Shown: positions 25,540 to 35,016, counted from the first letter of the stretch. The stretch: DNA of 64,000 nucleotides from Streptomyces endocoffeicus (GCF_016741935.1 NZ_JAERRG010000004.1:310001-374000); one strand, 5' to 3'. Made by a program: numbers and translations. Notes: generated by a model from the sequence alone, not told the origin.

Positions 25540-25590
25540 TGTCCCGGCCCTGTCCGGGACTGCTCCGGAACATGTCCCGGACAGGGGACA
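25540..25590. promoter_or_regulatory. Nested inverted repeats upstream of the HTH-lectin gene
   Basis: Inner arms CTGTCCGGGAC (25550-25560) and GTCCCGGACAG (25574-25584) are perfect with a 13-nt spacer. An outer pair, TGTCCC (25540-25545) and GGGACA (25585-25590), is symmetric around them. The block lies 25-75 bp before the ATG of the HTH gene, a good position for an operator. Confidence 0.6.
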
Positions 25591-25646
25591 GCCTTGTTCA
25601 CTCCGGCCGTTCGTTCAAGGCTGAACCTCGCCAACAGCGCACGGCC

Positions 25647-25690
25647 GCGGCGGTCTTGATCTTCCACGGGGGGATGATCAAGACCGCCGC
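25647..25690 (-). terminator. Strong hairpin downstream of pfkA
   Basis: Perfect 15-bp arms, GCGGCGGTCTTGATC (25647-25661) and its complement (25676-25690), with a 14-nt loop. It lies 88 bp beyond the pfkA stop. No U run follows, as is common in Streptomyces. Confidence 0.6.
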
Positions 25691-25777
25691 GACCGATCAA
25701 GACGAGAGGCGAGGACGAGAGACGAAGACGAGAAGAAGTCGAGAGACGGGAAAGGGAGAGCCGGAGGCCGTGGCGGG

Positions 25778-26803
25778 TCAGAAGACCGACTCGGCCTCGT
25801 CCATCCGGTCCACCGGCACGGTCTTGAGCTCGGTGACCGCGTTGGCGATCGGCACCATCGCGATGTCCGTGCCGCGCAGCGCGGTCATCATGCCGAAGTC
25901 GCCCCGGTGCGCCGCCTCGACGGCGTGCCAGCCGAAGCGGGTGGCCAGTACGCGGTCGTACGCGGTGGGCGTGCCGCCACGCTGCACATGCCCCAGGATG
26001 ACCGGACGGGCCTCCTTGCCCAGGCGCCGCTCCAGCTCGGCCGCGAGGCGGTTGCCGATCCCGGTGAACCGCTCATGGCCGTACTGGTCGATCTCGCCCT
26101 TCTGGTACTCCATGGAGCCCTCGGCCGGGTGCGCGCCCTCGGCGACGCAGATGACGGCGAACTTCTTGCCGCGGGCGAACCGCTCCTCGACCATCTTCAC
26201 CAGCCCGTCGATCTCGAAGGGCCGCTCCGGCAGGCAGATGCCGTGGGCGCCGCCGGCCATCCCGGACTCCAGCGCGATCCAGCCCGCGTGGCGCCCCATG
26301 ACCTCGACGACCATCACCCGCTGATGGGATTCGGCGGTGGTCTTCAGCCGGTCCATGGCCTCGGTGGCGACGCCGACGGCCGTGTCGAAGCCGAAGGTGC
26401 GGTCGGTGGAAGAGATGTCGTTGTCGATCGTCTTGGGGACGCCGACGATCGGCAGCCCGGCGTCGGAGAGCATCCGCGCCGCGGTGAGGGTGCCTTCGCC
26501 GCCGATCGGGATCAGCACATCTATCCCGTAGTCGCGGGCGTGGTCCTTCGAGGTCTCGCACGCCTCGCGCAGCCGGGCGCGCTCCAGGCGGGAGGAACCG
26601 AGGATGGTGCCGCCGCGGGCGAGGATGCCGCTGACGGCGTCGAGGTCGAGCTTGCGGTGACGGCCGTCGAGGAGCCCCTTGAAACCGTCCTCGAATCCGA
26701 TCACCTCGTCTCCGTGGCCGGCGACCGCGCGGTGCACCACCGACCGGATCACAGCGTTGAGACCGGGGCAGTCGCCGCCTGCGGTGAGAACTCCGATGCG
26801 CAT
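25778..26803 (-). CDS. pfkA: ATP-dependent 6-phosphofructokinase
   Basis: A 341-residue glycolytic enzyme that phosphorylates fructose 6-phosphate. GGDCPGLN (9-16) and GGEGT (101-105) form the nucleotide site; Gly104 instead of Asp indicates ATP rather than pyrophosphate as donor. The catalytic Asp127 is in PKTIDND, and the F6P-binding segment is MGRHAGWIALESG. The length suits the actinobacterial group. It is divergent from pta across a 209-bp region with a GGTCAATGTGACC palindrome. The start is ATG 26803 with GGAG about 7 nt upstream. Confidence 0.96.
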   Translation of the reverse strand: MRIGVLTAGGDCPGLNAVIRSVVHRAVAGHGDEVIGFEDGFKGLLDGRHRKLDLDAVSGILARGGTILGSSRLERARLREACETSKDHARDYGIDVLIPIGGEGTLTAARMLSDAGLPIVGVPKTIDNDISSTDRTFGFDTAVGVATEAMDRLKTTAESHQRVMVVEVMGRHAGWIALESGMAGGAHGICLPERPFEIDGLVKMVEERFARGKKFAVICVAEGAHPAEGSMEYQKGEIDQYGHERFTGIGNRLAAELERRLGKEARPVILGHVQRGGTPTAYDRVLATRFGWHAVEAAHRGDFGMMTALRGTDIAMVPIANAVTELKTVPVDRMDEAESVF

Positions 26804-26934
26804 CGTGCTGTGTCTCCTGCTCCCTACGGGTAGATGTGAGCCAGTCCGATTGTTTCATGGGCGGGGTGGTGCTGTATCCCCCGCGCGACAAGCGCCTTAA
26901 TCACGGTCGCAGGTATTGTCAAGAGGACTGGGCC

Positions 26935-26947
26935 GGTCAATGTGACC
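26935..26947. promoter_or_regulatory. Palindrome GGTCA-ATG-TGACC in the pfkA-pta divergent region
   Basis: A 13-bp perfect palindrome 66 bp upstream of pta and 132 bp upstream of pfkA. TTGTCA-N16-CAATGT (26916-26943) could be a sigma-70-type promoter for pta that overlaps it. Regulator unknown. Confidence 0.4.
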
Positions 26948-27012
26948 AATTTGTGTCCGATGGGCGCACATAACGAAAACACCGACGAACGCCAGAGGAA
27001 CGGAGAGCACGC

Positions 27013-29148
27013 GTGACACGCAGCGTGTACGTGACCGGAGTCGAGCGTGGCGACGGACGCCAGGTCGTGGAGCTGGGGGTCATGGAGCTCCTGACCCGCC
27101 ATGTCGACCGGGTCGGGGTCTTCCGCCCGCTGGTGCACGACGACCCCGACCGCCTCTTCGACCTGCTGCGGGCGCGCTACCGGCTCGGCCAGTCGCCGGA
27201 GTCCGTCTTCGGCATGCGTTACGAGGACGCGGCCACGCTCCAGGCCGAGCGGGGCACCGACGAGCTGGTCTCGCAGCTGGTCGGCCGCTTCCACGAGGTG
27301 GCCGACGCGTATGACTACGTCCTGGTGCTGGGCAGCGACTACGCGGCCACCAGCCTCCCCGACGAGCTGGGGCTGAACGCACGGCTGGCCAATGAGTTCG
27401 GCGCCTCGGTGATCACGGTGGTCGGCGGGCAGCGGCAGACCGCCGAGTCGGCCGGCGCCGAGGCCCACAACGCCTACCGCGCCTACGAGGGGCGGGGCTG
27501 CGACGTGGTCGCGGTGGTCGTCAACCGGGTGGCCCCCGGGGACCGCGCGGCCATCGCCGACCGGCTGGCCGCCAAGCTGCCGGTCCCCAGCTATGTGCTG
27601 CCCGAGGACGGGTCGCTGTCGGCGCCCACCGTCTCCCAGATCGTCCGCACCCTGGGCGCCGAGGTGCTGCTCGGCGATCACACCGGGCTCTCCCGGGATG
27701 TGCGGGACTTCGTCTTCGGCGGCGCGATGCTGCCGAGCTTCCTGCCCGCGCTGACCGAGGGCTGCCTGGTGGTGACGCCCGGGGACCGCGCCGACCTGAT
27801 CGTCGGCGCGCTCGCCGCGCACAGCGCGGGCGCCCCGCCGATCGCCGGGGTGCTGCTCACCCTGGACGAGCGGCCGGGTCCCGACATCCTGGCGCTGGCC
27901 TCGCGGCTGGCCCCGGGGACGCCGGTGGTTTCGGTGGCGGGCGGGTCCTTCCCGACGGCGGCCGAGCTGTTCGCCATCGAGGGCAAGCTCACGGCGAGCG
28001 CGCCGCGCAAGGCGGAGACCGCGCTGGGCCTCTTCGAGCGGCATGTGGACACCGCGGCGCTGACCGAGCGCATCTCGGTGGGCCGCTCCGGCCGGGTCAC
28101 CCCGATGATGTTCGAGCGCGAGCTGATCGAGCGGTCCCGGTCGAACCGCCGCCGGGTGGTACTGCCCGAGGGCGCGGAGGAGCGGGTGCTGCGCGCCGCC
28201 GACGTACTGCTCCGCCGCGATGTGTGCGATCTCACACTGCTGGGCGAGGAGGAGCCGATCCGCAAGCGCGCCGCCGAGCTCGGCATCCAGCTCGCCGAGG
28301 CGCAGATCATCGATCCGCAGACCTCCCCGCTGCGGGAGCGCTTCGCGGAGGGCTACGCGAAGCTGCGCGCCCACAAGGGCGTCTCCTACGAGCTGGCGTA
28401 CGACGTGGTGGCCGACGTGTCGTACTTCGGCACCCTGATGGTCCAGGAGGGGCTGGCCGACGGCATGGTCTCCGGCGCGGTGCACTCCACCGCCGCCACC
28501 ATCCGGCCCGCCTTCGAGATCATCAAGACCGCCCCGGGCGCCCAGATCGTCTCCTCGGTCTTCTTCATGTGCCTGGCCGACCGGGTGCTGGTGTACGGCG
28601 ACTGCGCGGTCAACCCCGACCCGGGCGCCGAGCAGCTCGCGGACATCGCCATCCAGTCGGCGACGACGGCCGCCCAGTTCGGGGTGGAGCCGAGGATCGC
28701 GATGCTGTCGTACTCCACCGGCACCTCGGGCTCCGGCGCGGACGTGGACAAGGTCCGCAAGGCGACCGAGCTGGTCCGCGAGCGGCGCCCGGATCTGCTG
28801 GTCGAGGGCCCGATCCAGTACGACGCGGCGGTGGACGCCGCGGTGGCGGCGACCAAGCTGCCCGGGTCCGAGGTGGCGGGCAAGGCCACCGTGCTGATCT
28901 TCCCGGACCTGAACACCGGCAACAACACCTACAAGGCCGTGCAGCGCTCGGCGGGCGCCGTCGCGGTCGGCCCGGTGCTCCAGGGCCTGCGCAAGCCGGT
29001 GAACGACCTGTCCCGCGGGGCACTCGTGCAGGACATCGTCAACACCGTCTCGATCACCGCCATCCAGGCCCAGTCCCCGGCGACCGCCACCTCCCCGACG
29101 TCCCCGGCCTCCCCGACGTCCCCGACACAGAAGGCGCACTCCGCGTGA
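27013..29148 (+). CDS. pta: Phosphate acetyltransferase
   Basis: A 711-residue enzyme converting acetyl-CoA and phosphate to acetyl phosphate and CoA. It has the long form: an N-terminal P-loop-like BioD/CobQ-type domain (about 1-210), a DRTGG domain (about 215-320) and the C-terminal catalytic PTA domain (about 370-695). The latter contains the core SGAVHSTAATIRPAFEII and FPDLNTGNNTYKAVQR. After the domain there is a low-complexity tail (SPTSPASPTSPT). The start is GTG 27013 after GGAACGGAG. The last four bases (GTGA) overlap ackA, giving a tightly coupled acetate operon. Confidence 0.96.
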   Translation: MTRSVYVTGVERGDGRQVVELGVMELLTRHVDRVGVFRPLVHDDPDRLFDLLRARYRLGQSPESVFGMRYEDAATLQAERGTDELVSQLVGRFHEVADAYDYVLVLGSDYAATSLPDELGLNARLANEFGASVITVVGGQRQTAESAGAEAHNAYRAYEGRGCDVVAVVVNRVAPGDRAAIADRLAAKLPVPSYVLPEDGSLSAPTVSQIVRTLGAEVLLGDHTGLSRDVRDFVFGGAMLPSFLPALTEGCLVVTPGDRADLIVGALAAHSAGAPPIAGVLLTLDERPGPDILALASRLAPGTPVVSVAGGSFPTAAELFAIEGKLTASAPRKAETALGLFERHVDTAALTERISVGRSGRVTPMMFERELIERSRSNRRRVVLPEGAEERVLRAADVLLRRDVCDLTLLGEEEPIRKRAAELGIQLAEAQIIDPQTSPLRERFAEGYAKLRAHKGVSYELAYDVVADVSYFGTLMVQEGLADGMVSGAVHSTAATIRPAFEIIKTAPGAQIVSSVFFMCLADRVLVYGDCAVNPDPGAEQLADIAIQSATTAAQFGVEPRIAMLSYSTGTSGSGADVDKVRKATELVRERRPDLLVEGPIQYDAAVDAAVAATKLPGSEVAGKATVLIFPDLNTGNNTYKAVQRSAGAVAVGPVLQGLRKPVNDLSRGALVQDIVNTVSITAIQAQSPATATSPTSPASPTSPTQKAHSA

Positions 29149-30290
29149 ACGGCTCCCGAGTCCTCGTCCTCAACTCCGGCTCCTCGTCCGTGAAGTACCA
29201 GCTGCTGGACATGGCCGACGGCTCCCGTCCGGCCTCCGGCATCGTGGAGCGCATCGGCGAGGGCCCCGTCGCCGACCACGCGGCGGCCCTCAAGCAGGTG
29301 GCCGACGAGCTGGCCGCCAAGGACCTGGGCCTCGACTCGCCCGAGCTGGCGGCGGTCGGCCACCGGGTGGTGCACGGCGGCACCCGGTTCACCGAGCCGA
29401 CCCTGATCACCGACGAGGTGGTCGAGGAGATCGAGAAGCTGATCCCGCTGGCCCCGCTGCACAACCCGGCCAATGTCACCGGGATCAAGGTGGCCCGCTC
29501 GCTGCGCCCGGACCTGCCGCAGGTAGCGGTCTTCGACACCGCGTTCCACTCGACCATCCCGGAGGCGGCGGCGCGCTACGCGATCGACGTGGCGACCGCC
29601 GACCGCTGGGGGGTGCGGCGCTACGGCTTCCACGGCACCTCGCACGCGTATGTCTCCCGGGCCACCGCGGAGCTGCTGGGCAAGGAGCCCGCGGAGCTCA
29701 ACACGATCGTGCTGCACCTGGGCAACGGGGCCAGCGCCTCGGCGGTGCGCGGCGGTGTGTGCGTGGAGACCTCGATGGGGCTGACGCCGTTGGAGGGCCT
29801 GGTGATGGGTACCCGTTCCGGGGACATCGACCCGGCGGCGATCTTCCATCTGTCCCGGGTGGGCGGCATGTCGACCGATGAGATCGACACGCTGCTCAAC
29901 AAGCGCAGCGGGCTGGCCGGGCTGTGCGGGGACAACGACATGCGCGAGATCGGCCGCCGGATGGGCGAGGGCGACCGGGCCGCCCAGCTCGCCTTCGACA
30001 TCTACATCCACCGACTGCGGAAGTATGTGGGCGCGTACACCGCGGTGCTCGGACGGGTGGACGCCATCGCGTTCACCGCCGGTGTGGGGGAGAACTCCGC
30101 GGCGGTGCGGGAGGCGGCGATGCGCGGCCTCACCGCGTTCGGCATCGAGGTGGACGGCGTCCGCAACGCGCTGCGCTCCGCCACGGCGCGGCTGATCTCC
30201 ACGGAGACCAGCCGGGTCGCGGTGGCCGTGGTGCCCACCGATGAGGAGCTGGAGATCGCCAGCCAGACGTTCGACCTGGTCAGCGCCTAG
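29145..30290 (+). CDS. ackA: Acetate kinase
   Basis: A 381-residue enzyme making ATP and acetate from acetyl phosphate and ADP. Visible ASKHA-fold motifs: VLNSGSSSVKYQ near the N-terminus, HRVVHGG, YGFHGTSHAYVS, HLGNGAS, TRSGDIDP and FTAGVGENS. Length is typical. The start GTG 29145 overlaps the end of pta (GTGA). With pta it gives overflow acetate metabolism or acetate uptake, next to pyk and pfkA. Confidence 0.97.
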   Translation: MNGSRVLVLNSGSSSVKYQLLDMADGSRPASGIVERIGEGPVADHAAALKQVADELAAKDLGLDSPELAAVGHRVVHGGTRFTEPTLITDEVVEEIEKLIPLAPLHNPANVTGIKVARSLRPDLPQVAVFDTAFHSTIPEAAARYAIDVATADRWGVRRYGFHGTSHAYVSRATAELLGKEPAELNTIVLHLGNGASASAVRGGVCVETSMGLTPLEGLVMGTRSGDIDPAAIFHLSRVGGMSTDEIDTLLNKRSGLAGLCGDNDMREIGRRMGEGDRAAQLAFDIYIHRLRKYVGAYTAVLGRVDAIAFTAGVGENSAAVREAAMRGLTAFGIEVDGVRNALRSATARLISTETSRVAVAVVPTDEELEIASQTFDLVSA

Positions 30291-30362
30291 GCTGCGGTTC
30301 CGCTCCGCTGTGCCCTTGATTGAAATATTCCGCTCCGAAACAAACCCGATAGGATCTGCCTC

Positions 30363-31790
30363 ATGCGCCGTTCCAAAATCGTCTGCACTCTGGGCCCCGC
30401 CGTCGACTCCTACGACCAGCTGAAGTCCCTGATCGAGGCCGGGATGAACGTGGCCCGGTTCAATATGAGCCACGGAAGCCACCCGGAGCACGAGGAGCGG
30501 TACCACCGCGTCCGCAAGGCTTCCGAGGAGACCGGGCACGCGGTCGGCGTCCTCGCCGACCTCCAGGGCCCCAAGATCCGTCTGGAGACCTTCAAGGACG
30601 GACCGGTGGAACTGGTCCGCGGGGATGAGTTCATCATCACCACCGAGGACGTGGACGGTGACCGGACCATCTGCGGCACCACCTACAAGGGGCTGCCGGG
30701 CGACGTCTCCAAGGGCGACCAGGTCCTGATCAACGACGGCAATGTCGAGCTGCGGGTCACCGCCGTCGAGGGCTCCCGGGTACGGACCATCGTCATCGAG
30801 GGCGGGGTGATCTCCGACCACAAGGGGATCAACCTGCCGGGTGCGGCCGTCAACGTGCCCGCGCTGTCCGAGAAGGACATCGAGGACCTGAAGTTCGCCC
30901 TGCGGATGGGCTGCGACATGGTCGCCCTCTCCTTCGTCCGGGACGCGTCCGACGTCCGGGACGTCCACCGCGTCATGGACGAGGTGGGCCGCCGGGTGCC
31001 GGTGATCGCCAAGGTGGAGAAGCCGCAGGCGGTCGCCAACATGACCGAGGTCGTCGCGGCCTTCGACGGGGTGATGGTGGCCCGTGGTGACCTCGCGGTG
31101 GAGTATCCGCTGGAGAAGGTCCCGATGGTGCAGAAGCGGCTGATCGAGCTCTGCCGCCGCAACGCCAAGCCGGTGATCGTCGCGACCCAGATGATGGAGT
31201 CGATGATCACCAACTCCCGGCCGACCCGCGCCGAGGCGTCCGATGTCGCCAACGCGATCCTGGACGGCGCCGACGCGGTGATGCTCTCCGCCGAGTCCTC
31301 GGTCGGCTCGTACCCGATCGAGACGGTCAAGGTGATGTCCCGGATCGTCGAGGCCGCCGAGCAGGAGCTGCTCTCGCGCGGTCTCCAGCCGCTGGTGCCC
31401 GGCAAGAAGCCGCGCACCCAGGGCGGTTCGGTGGCGCGTGCGGCGTGCGAGATCGCCGACTTCCTGGGCGCCAAGTCGCTGGTGGCGTTCACCCAGTCCG
31501 GGGACACCGCCCGCCGACTGTCCCGCTACCGCGCCCAGCAGCCGATCGTGGCCTTCACCACCGACGCGTCCACCCGCAACCAGCTCACGCTGAGCTGGGG
31601 CGTGGAGTCCTACGTGGTGCCGTATGTCGAGCACACCGACGCGATGGTCGACCTGGTGGACGCCGAGCTGCTGAAGCTGGGCCGCTACTCCGAGGGCGAC
31701 ACCATGATCATGACCGCCGGTTCGCCCCCCGGCGTCCCCGGCACCACCAACATGGTCCGGGTCCACCACCTGGGCGGCGCGAGCGAGTAG
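30363..31790 (+). CDS. pyk: Pyruvate kinase
   Basis: A 475-residue enzyme forming pyruvate and ATP from phosphoenolpyruvate. Substrate and metal ligands are visible: ARFNMSHGSH (31-40), DLQGPKIR (66-73), the catalytic Lys217/Glu219 in VIAKVEKP, and MVARGDLAVE (238-247). Lys71 in GPKIR, where animal enzymes have Glu, is the mark of potassium-independent pyruvate kinases. The start ATG follows TAGGAT by seven bases, so the message is either leaderless or uses the weak AGGA. It lies 72 bp after ackA, probably with its own promoter, and a strong terminator follows. Confidence 0.96.
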   Translation: MRRSKIVCTLGPAVDSYDQLKSLIEAGMNVARFNMSHGSHPEHEERYHRVRKASEETGHAVGVLADLQGPKIRLETFKDGPVELVRGDEFIITTEDVDGDRTICGTTYKGLPGDVSKGDQVLINDGNVELRVTAVEGSRVRTIVIEGGVISDHKGINLPGAAVNVPALSEKDIEDLKFALRMGCDMVALSFVRDASDVRDVHRVMDEVGRRVPVIAKVEKPQAVANMTEVVAAFDGVMVARGDLAVEYPLEKVPMVQKRLIELCRRNAKPVIVATQMMESMITNSRPTRAEASDVANAILDGADAVMLSAESSVGSYPIETVKVMSRIVEAAEQELLSRGLQPLVPGKKPRTQGGSVARAACEIADFLGAKSLVAFTQSGDTARRLSRYRAQQPIVAFTTDASTRNQLTLSWGVESYVVPYVEHTDAMVDLVDAELLKLGRYSEGDTMIMTAGSPPGVPGTTNMVRVHHLGGASE

Positions 31791-31813
31791 CGCCGAGGCG
31801 CCCCGTAACGCGA

Positions 31814-31851
31814 CCGTGGGCACCGTCTCCGAGTGGAGGCGGTGCCCACGG
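31814..31851 (+). terminator. Rho-independent terminator after pyk
   Basis: CCGTGGGCACCG (31814-31825) pairs with CGGTGCCCACGG (31840-31851); TCTCC/GGAGG nearly continues the stem to a GAGT loop. It lies 24 bp after the pyk stop and is followed by GCGTTTCCC. Confidence 0.85.
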
Positions 31852-31909
31852 GCGTTTCCCTCCTCGCGGAGGGGCGTGCGGCTCCCGAGCGGGTCGGTGG
31901 GTCGCGGGA

Positions 31910-33268
31910 TCACTCCCCGGTCTTGAACAGATGCATCCCCGGAACGGTCAGCGTGCCGCCGAACTGGCCGGCCTGGGTGACCGTGACATCGGTGAAGAAC
32001 ACCTCGGGGATGTTCACCGGCGGCGGGCTCTTGGGGCTGAAGGTGATCGGGATGAGCCCCAGCAGGTTCCCCTTCAGCTCCTCGGTGTACATGGTCACCG
32101 TGCCGTCGCGAATGGTCGAGGTGGACCCCTCGCGCGCCTGCACATGCGTGGTGGTCCCGGCCGGGCCCACCACCAGCTGGTGGAGGTCCTTGATGTCCAC
32201 GCCCGAGGCGGTGAACTTCAGGACCTTCTTGATCTGGCCCCCCTGCGTCTTGACCTCCACGATGCCCTTGTAGTCCAGGCCGTGCAGGCTCAGCATCGTG
32301 CTCTTGAGGGTCCAGGGGTCCTCGGGCAGCAGGCTCGAGGTGGGTTCCGTCTCGGCGTTGTCGTACGCGTCGGCGTCGAACTTCGGGCAGGGGAACGCCT
32401 CCTTGCCGTCCGCGTCCTTCGAGGCGGACGCGGAGGGCTTGGGAAGCGCCTTGTCCGCCTTGTCCTTGGCGTCGTCGACGGTCTTGCCCACCTCGTCCAC
32501 GGTGTCCTTGACGCCCTTGCCCACCTTGTCCACCGTGTCCTTGACCGGATCGGTGGGCTTGTCGGAGGACTTGGACGGGGACGGCGACGGCGACGAGCTG
32601 GGCTTGTCGCTGGAGGACGGGCTCGGCGAGGTGCTCGGCTCGGCCGAGTCGTCCCCGCTCTTCTCGCCGGGCGTGAGGACGTCGTGGAGCACGTCCCCGA
32701 GTCCCAGCGGGTCCAGCGGGTTCTTGGACTTGGAGGGGCTCGGCGAGGCCGAGGGCTCCGTCGACTCCTTCTCGTCCCCGGAGCCGGACGACGGAGCGGA
32801 GGAGGAACTGGACGGAGACGGTGTAGGAGCGGCCTTGTCGTCCCGGGACCCGGTCGGGCTGCCCGAGGGCTCCTCGGAGCCCTTGGAGCCGTCCTTGGAG
32901 CCCTTCTCGGACGAACCCTTGGAGTCCTTGGCGTCCTTGGAGTCCTTGGCGTCCTTGTCCTCGCCCTGGGCGTCCTTACTGCCCTTGGCGTCGTCCTTGT
33001 CCGCCTCGTCCGGCTGCGACACACACGGGCCGGGCTTGTAGCGGTCCTCGGGCCGGGGGTTGGCCGAGGCGAGCTGCGGAGTGAGCCCCATGCCCATCAG
33101 CACGGCCGTCGGCATGGCGGCCAGCGCTATGGCCTTGCCGGCGGGCACCTGAAGGCGGGTGAGTACCGACTTCTTCGGTGCCGCGTGCCGTGGGCCGGTT
33201 CTGACCCGGCGTGGGCTCACTCCCTCCGGCTGCTCGGGTCGGTCTTCACCCCGCACGGTGCCTCCCAT
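31910..33268 (-). CDS. Secreted protein with long Ser/Pro/Lys/Asp-rich linker
   Basis: A 452-residue exported protein of unknown function. A basic N-terminus leads to a hydrophobic segment (AIALAAMPTAVLMGMGL, about 46-62) ending in LASA, a signal-peptidase-like site. Residues about 75-290 are low-complexity: KD/ED-rich, then Ser/Pro-rich, then amphipathic KDTVDKVGK repeats. The last 160 residues form a compact beta-rich domain (KSTMLSLHGLDYKGIVEV, then VTVTQAGQFGGTLTVPGM), which resembles the DUF6230 protein nearby in size and placement. ATG 33268 has AGGAAG six bases upstream and lies inside the DUF6114 gene (23-bp overlap). Likely a surface protein acting with its two operon partners. Confidence 0.75.
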   Translation of the reverse strand: MGGTVRGEDRPEQPEGVSPRRVRTGPRHAAPKKSVLTRLQVPAGKAIALAAMPTAVLMGMGLTPQLASANPRPEDRYKPGPCVSQPDEADKDDAKGSKDAQGEDKDAKDSKDAKDSKGSSEKGSKDGSKGSEEPSGSPTGSRDDKAAPTPSPSSSSSAPSSGSGDEKESTEPSASPSPSKSKNPLDPLGLGDVLHDVLTPGEKSGDDSAEPSTSPSPSSSDKPSSSPSPSPSKSSDKPTDPVKDTVDKVGKGVKDTVDEVGKTVDDAKDKADKALPKPSASASKDADGKEAFPCPKFDADAYDNAETEPTSSLLPEDPWTLKSTMLSLHGLDYKGIVEVKTQGGQIKKVLKFTASGVDIKDLHQLVVGPAGTTTHVQAREGSTSTIRDGTVTMYTEELKGNLLGLIPITFSPKSPPPVNIPEVFFTDVTVTQAGQFGGTLTVPGMHLFKTGE

Positions 33269-33776
33269 TCCTGGCTTCCTGGTCCGACGCGGACCCGGCC
33301 CCGGCCGGCTCCGGCACGCTTCCACCGTTCCCGTCGTCCTCCGACGCGTTTCCCGGCCCCTCGGCCGGCTGCGCGGAGGGAGTCTCCCCGGGTGCCCAGG
33401 CGATGCTCATGCCGCCGCCGAACAGCGCGAGCAGGAATCCCAGCAGGAAGCCGCCGAAGTTGGAGACGGGGATCGACACCAGACCGAGCAGGATCGTGGC
33501 GACTCCGGCGAACACCCGCACCATGGGCTGGAACCACATGGTCAGGCCCAGGACCACCAACAGCACCCCGATGATCAGCGAGGCCGATCCGGCGGTGGTG
33601 GACATGTTGATGGTGAATCCACCGGCGTTGAGGTCGTTGTACGGGAAGTACATGATCGGTACGCCCGCCAGCAGGCTCAACAGCCCCGCCCAGAACGGGC
33701 GCTGCCAGCGCCATGCCCTGAAGGACCCCCGCCAACGGCTGATACGGTCACTCGCCCCCGGCGACTCGGCACTCAT
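33246..33776 (-). CDS. DUF6114 domain membrane protein
   Basis: A 176-residue integral membrane protein with four hydrophobic segments between about residues 27 and 125 (FWAGLLSLLAGVPIMYF, LIIGVLLVVLGLTMWF, FAGVATILLGLVSI, GFLLGFLLALFGGGM). A Pro/Ala/Gly-rich cytoplasmic tail follows. This fits the DUF6114 family, which in streptomycetes commonly accompanies DUF6230 proteins. Function unknown. It overlaps the following secreted-protein gene by 23 bp. The 136 bp between it and the DUF6230 gene suggest an operon or a secondary promoter. Confidence 0.8.
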   Translation of the reverse strand: MSAESPGASDRISRWRGSFRAWRWQRPFWAGLLSLLAGVPIMYFPYNDLNAGGFTINMSTTAGSASLIIGVLLVVLGLTMWFQPMVRVFAGVATILLGLVSIPVSNFGGFLLGFLLALFGGGMSIAWAPGETPSAQPAEGPGNASEDDGNGGSVPEPAGAGSASDQEARNGRHRAG

Positions 33777-33912
33777 TGAAAACAGCTCCCTGGGGCTGGC
33801 GATCGGTGTGATCGCGGTTGTTCTGCAGCGGTACTAGCCTGGCGCATACACGCTGCGGGTCGATGCCCGGGTGAGGGGCAGCACCGCGGCCCCCCACCCT
33901 TGGCTCAGCTGA

Positions 33913-34530
33913 TCAGAAGCACTCGTTCTTGCCCTTGCTGACCTTCATCGAAAGGCCGGAGAGCTTGAACGTGCCCGCACTGGTCGCCCAGGCGGTCTGC
34001 TTCACACCGACCAGCGTCGCCGAATCCGACTGCTGGCCGAACGAACCGGGATCGGCCGCATCGCCCTTGTTGATGCCGGGACCCTTGTGGGCGTCACCCG
34101 CCGCCACACCGATGTCGATCCCACGGAACGTGGCGTCCGCGTTGAGCTGATCGAGATCGATGAAGAGGTTCTTGGCCTCAACCGTCTTGCTGCCATTGCC
34201 GGCCGTCAGCTTCAGCGACACATCGCCGAAGACGGGAACCGGGATCACGACGGACTGGCACAGGCCCTTGAGCTTCGCGCTCTTGAACGCCGACACCGCG
34301 ACGGGGATCTTCTTGCCCCCGTGCTGGGTGTCAAGCGCGCCGTACTGCGCGAACCCGGTGCCGTCGAGCCGGTCGACCGAGACCTTGAACTGCTGACCGG
34401 ACACGTTGAACGAGGCCGCGAGCGCACCCTGGGACAGGGCGACGCCGATCGCGGCCGTGGCAGCAACGCTCGGCACCATGACAACGGCGAACCGCTTCCA
34501 TCTGGTGCCGCCACGAGCCACGGACTCCAT
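33913..34530 (-). CDS. DUF6230 family exported protein
   Basis: A 205-residue protein with a basic N-terminus and hydrophobic signal/anchor (RFAVVMVPSVAATAAIGVAL, about 13-32), then ALAASFNVSG. The mature part is a beta-rich domain with LKGLCQSVVIPVP and DADATF-like segments, ending in a lone Cys (NECF). It matches the DUF6230 family, sometimes misnamed cholesterol esterase in databases; no catalytic triad is visible. ATG 34530 has a strong AAGGAGG site. Upstream lie two related palindromes. It is probably the first gene of an envelope module with DUF6114 and the Ser-rich protein. Confidence 0.82.
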   Translation of the reverse strand: MESVARGGTRWKRFAVVMVPSVAATAAIGVALSQGALAASFNVSGQQFKVSVDRLDGTGFAQYGALDTQHGGKKIPVAVSAFKSAKLKGLCQSVVIPVPVFGDVSLKLTAGNGSKTVEAKNLFIDLDQLNADATFRGIDIGVAAGDAHKGPGINKGDAADPGSFGQQSDSATLVGVKQTAWATSAGTFKLSGLSMKVSKGKNECF

Positions 34531-34885
34531 GACTTTCCTCCTTCTCGGACGTACATCTCCGGCCGGGGCGGGGCCCCGGACCTGGGATGGGAGAAGTGCT
34601 ACGTCCTCGGGAAGGAGAGCGCCCACGTCTCACAGGCGCACACCGCACCCGAAACACCGGCGATCACCCCCGAGCGACAACCACTGGCCACGCAATCTCG
34701 CGCAACCTCCTGGACAGGCCCTGCGTTGTGGGCAGAGACCCCCCTGTCCACGGTCGGCGCCACTGCCGCCGACCTGCCCGGTGGGGACCCAACCACACCG
34801 ACGCGCCGACCGGATGCCGAGCTACGGGGGGATGGACCGAGCTTGGCCGATCGTGGTCCATTCGCGGCCTGGGCACAAGGGGCTC

Positions 34886-34901
34886 GTTACTAGCGAGTAA
34901 C
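34886..34901. promoter_or_regulatory. Palindrome GTTACT-AGCG-AGTAAC
   Basis: Perfect 6-bp arms 356 bp upstream of the DUF6230 ATG. Together with TTACTGGCAGTAA at 35017-35029 it suggests a repeated operator for one regulator. Confidence 0.5.
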
Positions 34902-35016
34902 GGACGGATAACCGAACCGCGGCAGGACGGTCGAGATCGGGCACTCAGGGTTGCCGGAAAGTGACCGGAAAGAGAGGGAGATTTACTCCAAGACCGGACA
35001 AAGCCGGGGCTTGCAT

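Noticed and set aside
26941..26956. Rex (redox) operator upstream of pta
   Set aside because: TGTGACCAATTTGTGT lacks the symmetric TTCACA half expected for Rex; the simpler GGTCA palindrome explains the symmetry better.
28929..31913. A 994-codon reverse-strand open frame over ackA and pyk
   Set aside because: Antisense to two highly conserved enzymes; typical high-GC frame artefact.
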